This document shows, piece by piece, positions 8,121 through 15,629 of a stretch of 15,863 nt of DNA. Source of the stretch: Firmicutes bacterium UBA4916 (lineage in GTDB: Bacteria; Bacillota; Clostridia; Tissierellales; Tepidimicrobiaceae); NCBI GenBank assembly GCA_002398845.1, contig DHBY01000049.1, positions 1 to 15,863 on the forward strand, in the 5' to 3' direction. The notes under the pieces are model-generated. The model was not told the DNA's origin and made no database searches. It was given only the letters and a program-made list of their open reading frames with translations. Both the position numbers and the translations under genes were made by a program. How positions within the stretch are numbered: position 1 is the stretch's first letter; each line of letters starts with the position of its first letter.

Positions 8121-10211
8121 TTGATTAGTTATAATAGGTTTTTATATGATGATATTGGCAATAAATATAAAAGAAAAAATCTATACTTACTGGAAATTGC
8201 CGAATTAAATGAAAAAATAAAAGTAGGCGGAGATTCTAAAAAAGAATTAGAATTACAATTAAATAGATTGATAGACACAAGAAAAACCCATCCATATAAT
8301 ATAAAATTAAATAAATTTAAAGAAGAAGAAAAAGTATTTTTAAAATCCTTGAAAACTGGGGAAAAGGATTTTAAAAATACTTTAGATAAATCCTTGCCCT
8401 ATAAGGCAAGAAAACTTAAAATTCAATTATTCATAGCAGAGGAAAAATATAAATTCTATAAAGATTATGTAGACTTGGCTTATGATGCCAAGCTAGAATA
8501 CGAAAAAAACAAACTATTAAAAGAAGAACTACCTAAAATAATAGAGTATATAGTTCACGAAACCTTGGCTATAGAAAAAGCTTTAGAAGATAGAAAGAAA
8601 ATAGATTTAAATAATGAAAACAAATTTAAGCTAGAAATAAAAGAATTTAAAAGGGAACAAAAAGAATTTTTAGGTGAAGAAAAAAGAAAATTAAAAGAAA
8701 AGAGAGAACGAGGGTTAATTTCAAAGAAAGCACAAATAAATGAAGCAAAGATTCTCAAACAAAAATATAAGGAAGCAGTAGCCCTTAAATCCTATGATTC
8801 ACCTTTAAAGATGAATAAAGAAATCATAAAAAGTAAAAAACATGGGATCAAAAGAAATACAAAATTAAATTTAAAGATATTGAATTCCAATATTTCTGAT
8901 ATACGCAGAACAAATCCCATTGAAGTAGAAAAAAGAAGAGCTAAAATAGCCTATTTAACTTTTCTTTTCCCAGGGGTTGGACAGATATTTAATGGCCAGT
9001 ATAGAAAAGCGTGTATTTTTCTTTTAGCCTCTTTATTTATTTATCTTATTGGAATTCCCTATGCATTAGGGTTTGGAAATTATCAAGGAGAAGGTATAAG
9101 AGGGCTTATTACCCTAGCTGAAGGAGGTAGGAGAGTAGATAAATCCTTAATATTTATGATAGAAGGCATATTAGCTATATTTTTTGTAATTATCTCTTTG
9201 TTTCTTCTATATTTTTCTTTTAAAGATGTATTAAAAGTAGAAAAAAACACTATAAAAGGGATTAGACCTAAAAATTGGTTTGAAACAAAATCGATCCTAG
9301 GAGAAGAAGGTTTCCCCTATGTTGTAAATCTTCCAGCCCTTATAGTTATAGTATTTATGGTATTAGTTCCTGTTACTACGACGGTATTATTGTCCTTTAC
9401 TGGAATGGATCCCAATCACCAATCTAAATTTAGTTGGATAGGAATTAAAAATTATAAGATGATAGCTATGGGTGAAGGTTTGGCAGGCTCTGTTTTTTGG
9501 TTAACACTTGGTTGGACCATTATTTGGACCTTGGTTGCTACTACTCTTGCTATACTTTTAGGATTTGCACTGGCACTATTAGTTAACAATGATAGGGTAA
9601 AGGGAAAAGCCATATTTAGGACAATCTATTTATTGCCATGGGCTGTGCCAGCATTTATTACAATAATGTTCTTTAGCATTATGCTATCCCCAAATGGAGC
9701 CATATCTCAATTAATCAACAATCTCTGGGGCATTAGTCTTAGCGTAAAGACCAATGCTACTCAAACTAGGATCGCATTGATTTTATTGCAAGGGTGGCTG
9801 GGAAGTTCATATATATTTTTACTATCTACTGGGGTGTTGCAAGCAATACCCAATGATCTATATGAAGCAGCAGAAATGGATGGTGCTACTATATGGCAAA
9901 AGTTAAGGCGTATTACATTACCTATAGTATTATTCCAAACAACACCATTGTTGGTAGGCCAATATGTATTTAACTTTAACAATTTCTCCATTATATACTT
10001 ATTCAATGGAGGAGGACCTTTTGAACCAAGTATCTATGGAAACTTAGCTGGTTCTTCAGATTTGCTTATTTCATATATCTATAAATTGACAATAGAAAAA
10101 CAATATCAAGGAATAGGCGCGGCTATTACCGTATTTGTATCTATTGCTGTAATGTTTGTCTCATTCCTAGGATATAGAAATTCCAAAGCCTTTAAAGAGG
10201 AGCGATTGTAA
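8121..10211 (+). CDS. malF: Maltodextrin ABC permease MalF with long coiled-coil N-terminus
   Basis: A 696-residue protein whose C-terminal 300 residues (from about 398, FPYVVNLPALIVIVFMV) are a MalF-type transmembrane permease. The ATPase-contacting EAA loop starts at Glu582: EAAEMDGATIWQKLRRITLP. Before this lies a central membrane region with FPGVGQIFNGQ (283-293), a motif seen in TM2-like small membrane domains, a helix at about 297-316 and another at about 343-365. Residues 1 to about 272 are soluble and very rich in Lys and Glu, with heptad-like stretches, so probably a long cytoplasmic coiled coil. This makes the protein far longer than a plain permease. The start is TTG at 8121, with AGAGGTGGGAG just upstream and 14 bases after the preceding stop. 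Its stop overlaps the malG start by one base (TAATG). The permease role is secure; the extension's role is unknown. Confidence 0.9.
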   Translation: MISYNRFLYDDIGNKYKRKNLYLLEIAELNEKIKVGGDSKKELELQLNRLIDTRKTHPYNIKLNKFKEEEKVFLKSLKTGEKDFKNTLDKSLPYKARKLKIQLFIAEEKYKFYKDYVDLAYDAKLEYEKNKLLKEELPKIIEYIVHETLAIEKALEDRKKIDLNNENKFKLEIKEFKREQKEFLGEEKRKLKEKRERGLISKKAQINEAKILKQKYKEAVALKSYDSPLKMNKEIIKSKKHGIKRNTKLNLKILNSNISDIRRTNPIEVEKRRAKIAYLTFLFPGVGQIFNGQYRKACIFLLASLFIYLIGIPYALGFGNYQGEGIRGLITLAEGGRRVDKSLIFMIEGILAIFFVIISLFLLYFSFKDVLKVEKNTIKGIRPKNWFETKSILGEEGFPYVVNLPALIVIVFMVLVPVTTTVLLSFTGMDPNHQSKFSWIGIKNYKMIAMGEGLAGSVFWLTLGWTIIWTLVATTLAILLGFALALLVNNDRVKGKAIFRTIYLLPWAVPAFITIMFFSIMLSPNGAISQLINNLWGISLSVKTNATQTRIALILLQGWLGSSYIFLLSTGVLQAIPNDLYEAAEMDGATIWQKLRRITLPIVLFQTTPLLVGQYVFNFNNFSIIYLFNGGGPFEPSIYGNLAGSSDLLISYIYKLTIEKQYQGIGAAITVFVSIAVMFVSFLGYRNSKAFKEERL

Positions 10212-11104
10212 TGAAATTGTTTAGGAAAAAAGATGATTTATACCTATCGGATAAGCAACCGTTGAGTATTTCAGGTAAAATATTATTGATTATAACATAT
10301 ATTATTTTAATATCTTGGGCAGTAGCCATTATATGGCCTCTTTTTCAAATGGTCCTATCTGCCTTTAATGGGAAACAGGAACAGTATCTAATGTTAAATG
10401 ATCAATTTGTTTTTTCACTAAAGCATTTTGAATATCTATTTAATAAAACTTTGTTTTTAAAATGGGCAAAAAATACTATACTGATTGCTTTAGCTACGGC
10501 AATATTGACATTGATTATCGTCTCATTTACTGGATATGCTTACTCTAGATATAGGTTTAAAGGCAAAAAAGCTTCCCTAATGGCTATGATGCTCATACAA
10601 GCCATACCTACTTTTGCAGGAATTACTGCCTATTTTACGATGTATTCTGTAATATCTTCTATAAATCCAGCTTTTACAAGACAGCTGATGCTGGTGTTAA
10701 TATATGCAGGAGGAGGAATAGCCAACAACACCTTTATATTAAAAGGATATATTGATTCTATTTCTACAGAATTAGATGATGCAGCTAAAATTGATGGATG
10801 TTCTAATTTGCAAGTTTATAGGCTGATTATCATGCCTATAGCAAAACCAATGCTTGCTTTAATAGCTTTATGGTCATTTATTGGTCCATTTATGGATTAT
10901 TTATTGCCAAAAGTTTTGCTTACAAGTCCTGAATCCTATACATTAGCAGCAGGATTGTTTACATTGATAAACGATGTAAGGACATTAAACCAACCTGCTT
11001 TTGCCGCCGGAGGACTCTTAACAGCCATTCCTATAGTAATATTATTTATAGTATTACAAAAACAATTGGTTTCGGGTTTATCCCAAGGTTCAGTTAAAGG
11101 TTAA
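10211..11104 (+). CDS. malG: Maltodextrin ABC permease MalG
   Basis: A 297-residue inner-membrane permease, the usual size for MalG, partner of MalF in the import channel. After a short cytoplasmic N-terminus the first membrane helix runs at about residues 18-43 (ILLIITYIILISWAVAIIWP). The EAA loop starts at Glu187 (ELDDAAKIDGCSNLQVYRL), with the conserved Gly196; it would dock with the ATPase encoded next. The C-terminus, LVSGLSQGSVKG, is the tail typical of MalG-type proteins. The ATG at 10211 overlaps the malF stop codon and has AGAGGAG at 10196-10202, implying coupled translation and balanced amounts of both permeases. Confidence 0.94.
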   Translation: MKLFRKKDDLYLSDKQPLSISGKILLIITYIILISWAVAIIWPLFQMVLSAFNGKQEQYLMLNDQFVFSLKHFEYLFNKTLFLKWAKNTILIALATAILTLIIVSFTGYAYSRYRFKGKKASLMAMMLIQAIPTFAGITAYFTMYSVISSINPAFTRQLMLVLIYAGGGIANNTFILKGYIDSISTELDDAAKIDGCSNLQVYRLIIMPIAKPMLALIALWSFIGPFMDYLLPKVLLTSPESYTLAAGLFTLINDVRTLNQPAFAAGGLLTAIPIVILFIVLQKQLVSGLSQGSVKG

Positions 11105-11150
11105 TAGAATATTATTTTTATGAAATTATAAAGGGTTTGGAGGTTATCTT

Positions 11151-12236
11151 ATGGAAGTTACTTTAAAAAATATAGGTAAAAAGTATGAAGGACGTGAAGA
11201 ATTTACTTTAAGAGGCATAGATTTAAAAATAGAAGATCAGGATTTTTGTGTTATACTAGGACCATCGGGATGCGGCAAGACTACTCTGCTTAGGATGATA
11301 GCAGGTCTTAACTCTATAACAGAAGGAGATTTATATTTTAACGATAAAAGGGTAAATAGAACTCCTCCTAAGGATAGGGATATAGCTATGGTATTTCAAT
11401 CCTATGCCCTATATCCTCATATGACAGTATATGATAATATGGCTTTTTCTTTAATGATGAGAAAAGAAAACAAAAAGTTTATCCATGAAAGGGTTATGGA
11501 AGCAGCTAAACTATTAGAGCTTACGGATTATTTGTATTCTAAACCCTCAGATATTTCAGGAGGACAGAGACAGAGAGTTGCCCTTGGTAGGGCAATAGTA
11601 AGAAAACCTAAGGTATTCCTTATGGATGAGCCATTATCTAATTTAGATGCTAAACTTAGAGAACATATGAGAGTAGAGTTGGTAAGACTGCATAAGACTT
11701 TAGGAAGTATTACTGTCTATGTTACCCATGACCAAACAGAAGCCATGACCATGGCTACAAAGATTGTATTGATGGATGATGGCAAAATTCAACAGGTAGG
11801 TAAACCTGATGAATTTTATAATAAACCTGCTAATATATTTGTAGCTAAATTTATCGGTTCACCTACTATGAATATTATTGAGGGAAGTATGAAAAACGGG
11901 AAATTTATCTCCAATGATGGTATTATAAATGTAAAACCTTCAAAAGAAGATGAAGAATCTTTGAAATCTTATGAAGGCAGGAAAGTATCCCTTGGTATAA
12001 GGGCAGAAAGATTTGAAAGTGGAGGACATATAGGGGATACTTTTGAATGTACCATAGATGTAGTGGAAATGCTAGGGAAAGAAAAGATACTTTATACTAG
12101 ATTGGAAAATGGACATGAGTTAATAATATCTGTACCAGGGCATTATGAATACAATGAAGGAGAAAAGCATTCTTTTGGATACGATATTAGTGCACTACAT
12201 TTCTTTGATGGTGAAACGGGAAGACGAATTAATTAA
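11151..12236 (+). CDS. malK: Sugar ABC transporter ATPase, MalK/MsmK/UgpC type
   Basis: A 361-residue ATPase that powers the MalFG permease from the cytoplasmic side. All nucleotide-binding motifs are present: Walker A GPSGCGKTT (37-45), Q-loop Gln83 in VFQSYALYP, signature ISGGQRQR (135-142), Walker B VFLMDE (155-160) with catalytic Glu160, and the switch His193 in VTHDQTEAMT. The C-terminal third (about 235-361) is the beta-rich regulatory TOBE/MOBE domain of the MalK/UgpC subfamily. The ATG has GGAGG at 11139-11143. Proteins of this subfamily sometimes serve several sugar importers (as MsmK does in streptococci); here it is encoded with its permeases, so a dedicated role is likely. Confidence 0.94.
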   Translation: MEVTLKNIGKKYEGREEFTLRGIDLKIEDQDFCVILGPSGCGKTTLLRMIAGLNSITEGDLYFNDKRVNRTPPKDRDIAMVFQSYALYPHMTVYDNMAFSLMMRKENKKFIHERVMEAAKLLELTDYLYSKPSDISGGQRQRVALGRAIVRKPKVFLMDEPLSNLDAKLREHMRVELVRLHKTLGSITVYVTHDQTEAMTMATKIVLMDDGKIQQVGKPDEFYNKPANIFVAKFIGSPTMNIIEGSMKNGKFISNDGIINVKPSKEDEESLKSYEGRKVSLGIRAERFESGGHIGDTFECTIDVVEMLGKEKILYTRLENGHELIISVPGHYEYNEGEKHSFGYDISALHFFDGETGRRIN

Positions 12237-12270
12237 AGTACAAAACATTAAGTAGAAAAGAGGTGGGGCG

Positions 12271-13299
12271 GTGAAAAAAAGCAAACAGGTTACTGCTAAC
12301 GATGTGGCTAAACTAGCAGGGGTTTCTTCATCTACTGTATCAAGAGTAATATCCGACAATCCTAAAATAAGCAAAGCTACAAAGACGAAAGTATTGAAAT
12401 GTATGGATGAACTTGGTTATTATCCTAATGCCAATGCTAGGTCTTTAGCTATTAAAAAAACAGGAACCATAGGCATAATAATACCTACAACATCAGAAGA
12501 CTATTTTTCCAACCCATTTTTTTCTGAATCCATTAGGGGTATTATAAAGGGTGCGTCTAATTCGGGTTATGATTTGTTAGTCTCTACAAATACAGAAAAA
12601 GGTGAGGAACTTAAGATAATAGAAAAATTCATCAAAGGCTCTAAAGTTGATGGAGTAATACTCATGACTAGTAGAGTGGATGATGAATGTATAGAATATT
12701 TAAAGTCCATTGATTTCCCTTTCTCCCTTATAGGCTCTACTTATAATAGGGACGAAAGGATCAATCAAGTAGATAATGATAATTTTCTTGCAGCTTATGA
12801 ATTAACAAAACATATTATTGACATTGGAAGAAAGCAAGTTGCCATGATAGTTGGAGATACGGATTTAATAGTAAGTAAAAAGCGAATAGAGGGCTATAAA
12901 AAAGCTCTAACAGAATCCAATATGGATTTTGATGAAAAATTATTGTTTAGCGGCAGTTTTGATGAAAAAACTGGATACGAATATGCAAGACAAATATCAG
13001 AAATTAAACCACTTCCCGATGGATTAATAGTAGCCGACGATTTAGTAGCATTTGGAGCTATTAAAGCCTTCGAAAACCTAGGGATAAACATACCAGAAGA
13101 TATAGCAGTAGCAAGTTTTAACAATAGTGTCCTAGCAAAGCATTCAAATATACCCTTAACATCTGTAGACATCAATGCCATTGAACTAGGAAGACAAGCC
13201 ATGAATCTATTGGTAGAAGCCATCGAAGACGAAGTACGAGGAAAGAAAATATCCATACCCTATACTATATATGAGAGGGAGTCCACTAAGGGGAAGTAA
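12271..13299 (+). CDS. malR: LacI-family transcriptional regulator, MalR type
   Basis: A 342-residue LacI/GalR-family regulator of normal length. The N-terminal helix-turn-helix covers residues 5-27 (VTANDVAKLAGVSSSTVSRV), followed by the hinge region PNANARSLAIKKTG (about 51-64) and a periplasmic-binding-protein-like sensor core. The block LTSVDINAIELGRQAMNLL near the C-terminus is, to my knowledge, characteristic of Firmicute maltose regulators. The start is GTG at 12271 with AAGAGGTGG upstream. As last gene of the maltodextrin operon it would be autoregulated, and the LacI-type palindrome at 101-118 is its obvious target. It probably represses in the absence of maltodextrin; the effector (maltose or a maltodextrin) is inferred. 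The name malR rests on context and similarity of motifs. Confidence 0.87.
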   Translation: MKKSKQVTANDVAKLAGVSSSTVSRVISDNPKISKATKTKVLKCMDELGYYPNANARSLAIKKTGTIGIIIPTTSEDYFSNPFFSESIRGIIKGASNSGYDLLVSTNTEKGEELKIIEKFIKGSKVDGVILMTSRVDDECIEYLKSIDFPFSLIGSTYNRDERINQVDNDNFLAAYELTKHIIDIGRKQVAMIVGDTDLIVSKKRIEGYKKALTESNMDFDEKLLFSGSFDEKTGYEYARQISEIKPLPDGLIVADDLVAFGAIKAFENLGINIPEDIAVASFNNSVLAKHSNIPLTSVDINAIELGRQAMNLLVEAIEDEVRGKKISIPYTIYERESTKGK

Positions 13300-13300
13300 A

Positions 13301-13329
13301 TATGACAGAGGGACGGGGGTGTTGTCATA
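13301..13329. repeat. REP-like hairpin with GAGGGACGG
   Basis: TATGACA (13301-13307) and TGTCATA (13323-13329) form a perfect 7-bp inverted repeat around a G-rich loop containing GAGGGACGG. It immediately follows the regulator stop codon. A second, imperfect copy of its left part, ATGGCAGAGGGAC, occurs at 13397-13409, on the other side of the terminator. The GGGACGG core matches the complement of the motif at 14-23, at the opposite end of the operon. Confidence 0.5.
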
Positions 13330-13344
13330 TTATAAGTATAACAG

Positions 13345-13387
13345 CCCAGCACTAACTTATTATTATATGTTAGTGCTGGGTTTCTAT
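13345..13387 (+). terminator. Rho-independent terminator of the maltodextrin operon
   Basis: A perfect 12-bp stem, CCCAGCACTAAC (13345-13356) with GTTAGTGCTGGG (13369-13380), closes a 12-base AT-only loop and is followed by TTTCTATATTT. The GC-rich base of the stem next to the T tract is the classic arrangement. It lies 46 bases after the regulator gene and should end the nine-gene transcript. Confidence 0.9.
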
Positions 13388-13560
13388 ATTTAGGGCATGG
13401 CAGAGGGACAAGGTGGGGGAAAATTCCTTACCCCAAGGACAGTAGTGCAATATATGGTAGAAGTTGAGGATATCTCGGCTATTTTTTATTTAAGGGTGGT
13501 TTTACATATCGTTTATAAGGTATAATTAGAAGAGGCAAATAGGAATTTGGAGATGACAAA
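13388..13560 (+). promoter_or_regulatory. Intergenic region with candidate promoter
   Basis: This gap holds a partial copy of the GAGGGAC repeat (13397-13409), a short GGGG/CCCC inverted repeat (about 13414-13434), a T-rich stretch near 13480, and a consensus -10 box TATAAT at 13521-13526. The matching -35 is weak: TTTACA at 13501-13506 is only 14 bp away, and the hexamer at the proper distance is GGTTTT. A start near 13533 would serve the small gene at 13561. No further gene is visible here. Confidence 0.4.
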
Positions 13561-13951
13561 ATGAATATCAAAAAAATTGTAATTCCTGTTGCTGGAATTG
13601 GTGTATTATTAACTGGTATATTATTAAAGAGAAACTCGGTATCAGGTGTGACCAATGTTGCTTCTAAAATAATAACAGAGCCTCAAAAAAACCTTTAGTG
13701 GTATTCCATTGTCAAAGCTTAATGAATTAGCAAAGCAAGTTTATCATGGAATGAGTTGTACTATTGATCAGTGGGGATTTTTAATCTTTCATTCAAAATC
13801 GAATAGAGGTCATCAACTGTTTCATACACAAATGACATTAGATGAGGCTGGAAAACTAATTAATCTTGGAGGACATTATCTTGGACAATGGTGGTCATCT
13901 GCTGATGAATTTGCAAAAAGAGCCAATGAATTATTTATATTCAAGAAATGA
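13561..13951 (+). pseudogene. Frameshifted small membrane-anchored protein, unknown family
   Basis: The first frame starts at ATG 13561 (GGAG at 13549-13552) and reads 45 residues to a TAG at 13696-13698. It begins with a hydrophobic segment, IVIPVAGIGVLLTGILL (6-22), suggesting a signal anchor. The rest of the gene continues in the +1 frame to 13951, with the C-terminal part LINLGGHYLGQWWSSADEF and a lysine-rich end. The two frames join smoothly if one A is removed from the run of seven A at 13685-13691, giving a protein of about 129 residues (PQKTFSGIPLSKLNELAKQ across the join). The only start in the second frame, a TTG at 13709, has no ribosome-binding site. I do not recognise the family. 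The break is either a sequencing or assembly error in the A tract, a true mutation, or slippage-dependent expression. Confidence 0.7.
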
Positions 13952-13982
13952 AATGAATCAAAGTAAATGGTTAAAGGTAAAT

Positions 13983-14022
13983 ACAAATTTCAATTTAGGG
14001 TTAAGTATTATACATAGTAAAT
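13983..14022 (+). repeat. Intergenic module repeat, copy 1
   Basis: An AT-rich unit of about 40 bp starting ACAAATTTCAATTT, followed by GTTAAGT (14000-14006) and ending near AGTAAAT. It fills the gap between the frameshifted gene and the MazG-like gene. Copies 2 and 3 (14397 and 14920) match it over almost the whole length, so it is a true repeated unit and not chance AT-richness. It contains possible -10-like boxes (TATTATAC), so it may bring a promoter to each following gene. Confidence 0.7.
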
Positions 14023-14037
14023 TGTGGAGGAAATAAT

Positions 14038-14397
14038 ATGAATGATATAAAAATTTCGGATATGTTGAAAATGCAGAAGGATTTATATGAATTGCATAAA
14101 GATAAATGGTCACCATTGGAAGCAGAGTATGGTAGAAACTTTATTCTTTGGATGATGGAAGAAATAGGTGAATGTATTGCAATAATAAAGAAAAAAGGTG
14201 ATTTGGCTATAATGGATGATGAAAATGTTAGAAAAGCATTTTGTGAGGAAATGAGTGATGTATTAATGTATTTCAATGATACATTGCTTAGATATGGAAT
14301 TACAGCAGACGAAATATCATCTTCGTATATAGATAAGCATAAAAAAAATATGGAGCGTAACTATATTAAAGAATATAAGAGTAAATATAAAGAATAA
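14038..14397 (+). CDS. MazG-like nucleotide pyrophosphohydrolase
   Basis: A 119-residue all-alpha protein with the metal-binding signature of the MazG/dUTPase-like NTP pyrophosphohydrolases: EEIGE at residues 41-45 and ExxD at Glu71-Asp74 (EEMSDVLMYFND). These residues bind magnesium and hydrolyse a nucleoside triphosphate to the monophosphate plus pyrophosphate. Small members of this family clean up non-canonical nucleotides, and some belong to phage or defence-related gene clusters. The substrate here cannot be told. The ATG has GGAGG at 14026-14030. It is flanked on both sides by copies of the 40-bp intergenic repeat. Confidence 0.8.
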   Translation: MNDIKISDMLKMQKDLYELHKDKWSPLEAEYGRNFILWMMEEIGECIAIIKKKGDLAIMDDENVRKAFCEEMSDVLMYFNDTLLRYGITADEISSSYIDKHKKNMERNYIKEYKSKYKE

Positions 14398-14438
14398 CAA
14401 ACTTCAATTTAAAGTTAAGTACTATAAAAAGTAATTTT
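14397..14438 (+). repeat. Intergenic module repeat, copy 2
   Basis: ACAAACTTCAATTT, then GTTAAGT (14414-14420), then ACTATAAAAAGTAATTTT. It begins at the last base of the MazG-like gene's stop codon and ends just before the ribosome-binding site of the acetyltransferase gene, so it makes up nearly the whole gap. AACTT and AAGTT inside it can pair as a short hairpin (14401-14417). Confidence 0.7.
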
Positions 14439-14450
14439 AAGAGGTGAAAT

Positions 14451-14912
14451 ATGGATATTAATTTTAGAGAGATAGATAAATCAAATTATAACACTTGCGT
14501 GTCTTTAAAGGTAGGAGAGCATCAAACTAACTATGTTGCAAGCAATGCATTTTCATTGGTACAAGCTGTTTATGAAGATGAATTATATCCATTAGGAATA
14601 TATAATGGGGATGAAATGGTAGGATTTTTATTATATGATTATGATGAAGAATTAAAAGGATGGTCATTCTCAAGATTCATGATTGACATTAAGTACCAAA
14701 ACAAGGGATTTGGTTCAAAAGCGTTAGAAAAGTTTTTAGATTTTTTTCATGATAAGTTTCCAAATGAAAATTTATATACAAGCGTAGAAATAGATAATGA
14801 AGTAGCTATTAAATTGTATGAAAAATATGGTTTTAATAAAAAGAATTCATTTGAATATAAAGTTGGCGATATTACCTATAAGGAATTTAGGATGTTGAAG
14901 GAATTATGGTAG
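14451..14912 (+). CDS. GNAT family N-acetyltransferase
   Basis: A 153-residue acetyltransferase of the GNAT fold, transferring acetyl from acetyl-CoA to an amine. The CoA pyrophosphate-binding loop is QNKGFG (83-88) after the beta strand FSRFMIDI. The C-terminal motif NEVAIKLYEKYGF (116-128) carries the usual asparagine and tyrosine. The N-terminal LKVGEHQTNYVASNAFSLVQA and GDEMVGFLLYDYD resemble the BltD/spermidine acetyltransferase-like branch, so a polyamine is a reasonable but unproven substrate. The ATG has AAGAGGTG upstream (about 14439-14445). Repeat copies lie on both sides. The fold assignment is secure; the substrate is not. Confidence 0.88.
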   Translation: MDINFREIDKSNYNTCVSLKVGEHQTNYVASNAFSLVQAVYEDELYPLGIYNGDEMVGFLLYDYDEELKGWSFSRFMIDIKYQNKGFGSKALEKFLDFFHDKFPNENLYTSVEIDNEVAIKLYEKYGFNKKNSFEYKVGDITYKEFRMLKELW

Positions 14913-14919
14913 TATATAG

Positions 14920-14959
14920 ACAAATTTCAATTTTAAGTTGGATAATAAAATAGTAATTT
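14920..14959 (+). repeat. Intergenic module repeat, copy 3
   Basis: ACAAATTTCAATTTT, then GTTGGAT (14937-14943), then a stretch ending AATAGTAATTT. It starts eight bases after the acetyltransferase stop. Unlike copies 1 and 2, no intact gene with a ribosome-binding site follows it; it abuts the truncated MGMT/Atl1-like gene. Confidence 0.65.
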
Positions 14960-14973
14960 GCTGAAATTTTTGA

Positions 14974-15279
14974 AACCGTCTCATTGCATGGATTCACGAT
15001 GTATATTATGCTTTGGTTAGTGGTGCTGACTTTACTGAACCTATAACAGCAGGAATATTTACTTCTATCGTAGCATGGGCAAGTTACCAAAGAAGCGAGA
15101 ATGAAACGCCATATTGGAGAACATTAAAAGCAAATGGTGAATTGAATCCAAAGTATCCTGGTGGTATGGAAGAGCAAAGAAAGAAGCTGGAATCAGAGGG
15201 ACATACAGTTATTCAAAAGGGCAGGAAGAATATTAAATATTACGTTCAAAACTATGAAAATGTGCTTTTTGAATTATAG
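14974..15279 (+). pseudogene. 5'-truncated MGMT/Atl1-like DNA-binding protein
   Basis: An open frame follows an in-frame stop at 14971-14973 and encodes about 101 residues with no ATG in a proper position. The only usable start, a TTG at 15013, lacks a ribosome-binding site and would cut into the conserved part. The segment ADFTEPITAGIF, then TPYWRTLKANGELNPKYPGG, then EEQRKKLESEGH is how I recall the winged-helix DNA-binding domain of MGMT-related, alkyltransferase-like proteins in Firmicutes. The active-site PCHR cysteine motif is replaced by PYWR, as in proteins that bind but do not repair alkylated bases. Homologues should carry some tens more residues at the N-terminus. Truncation rather than an unusual start is my preferred reading. 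Family call is from motif memory, so moderate. Confidence 0.55.
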
Positions 15280-15281
15280 TG

Positions 15282-15297
15282 ACAAATTAGAATTTGT
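15282..15297. repeat. Short palindrome before membrane protein gene
   Basis: ACAAATT and AATTTGT form a perfect 7-bp inverted repeat around AG, directly upstream of the AGAGGAG ribosome-binding site (15298-15304). The left arm matches the start of the 40-bp module repeat, so this may be a decayed copy; it could also be a binding site or chance in AT-rich DNA. Confidence 0.35.
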
Positions 15298-15312
15298 AGA
15301 GGAGATAATTAT

Positions 15313-15603
15313 ATGGCATATGTTGTTATAAGTATTATATTGGGTCTAGCTTCATGGTGTATTCCAATAGTAAATATAAATAAAGATAGTAAAAGAATGA
15401 GAAATACTGAGAAGTATATAATTGTTAGTTTTAGTTTTTGTTTACTTGCAATATATACACAAATATTACTGATGAAAAGTTATGGAGAAGAATGGACTCT
15501 GATAGTAGACGCAATAGATGCATTAGATTTAGTAATACCAATTCTTATAGTTGTAACTATCATCTTGAACATTATATTTGTAAGAAAGCAGTATAAGAGC
15601 TAA
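15313..15603 (+). CDS. Small three-helix membrane protein, unknown function
   Basis: A 96-residue membrane protein with three hydrophobic segments: about residues 3-20 (YVVISIILGLASWCIPIV), 34-53 (KYIIVSFSFCLLAIYTQILL) and 72-90 (LVIPILIVVTIILNIIFV). A lysine/arginine-rich loop follows the first helix and the C-terminus is basic. Layout and the LGLASWCIPI start resemble a family of tiny Firmicute membrane proteins often auto-named cytochrome c oxidase subunit 4; that name is unlikely to describe a real role, and none of the oxidase genes is near. The ATG has AGAGGAG at 15298-15304. It is one of the modules of the accessory array. Confidence 0.75.
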   Translation: MAYVVISIILGLASWCIPIVNINKDSKRMRNTEKYIIVSFSFCLLAIYTQILLMKSYGEEWTLIVDAIDALDLVIPILIVVTIILNIIFVRKQYKS

Positions 15604-15614
15604 AGTGTTAAAAA

Positions 15615-15629
15615 ACAAATTTCAGTTTT
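15615..15629 (+). repeat. Intergenic module repeat, partial copy
   Basis: ACAAATTTCAGTTTT matches the first 15 bases of the 40-bp module repeat with one change; the remainder is replaced by an unrelated G-rich stretch leading to GGAGG. It again sits in the gap between two genes. Confidence 0.45.

Noticed and set aside
12894..13256. 120-codon antisense open frame inside the LacI-type regulator
   Set aside because: It is a shadow of a well-conserved sensor domain, with no start signals.
13686..13692. A AAA AAC heptamer as a programmed -1 frameshift site
   Set aside because: The -1 frame soon meets a stop; the downstream coding frame requires a +1 shift, so the heptamer match is incidental.
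13983..14959. Integron attC sites at each GTTRRRY heptamer
   Set aside because: The units are only about 40 bp, lack a matching RYYYAAC partner and long imperfect stem, and no integrase is in the window. Kept only as a hypothesis to test, not called as a feature.
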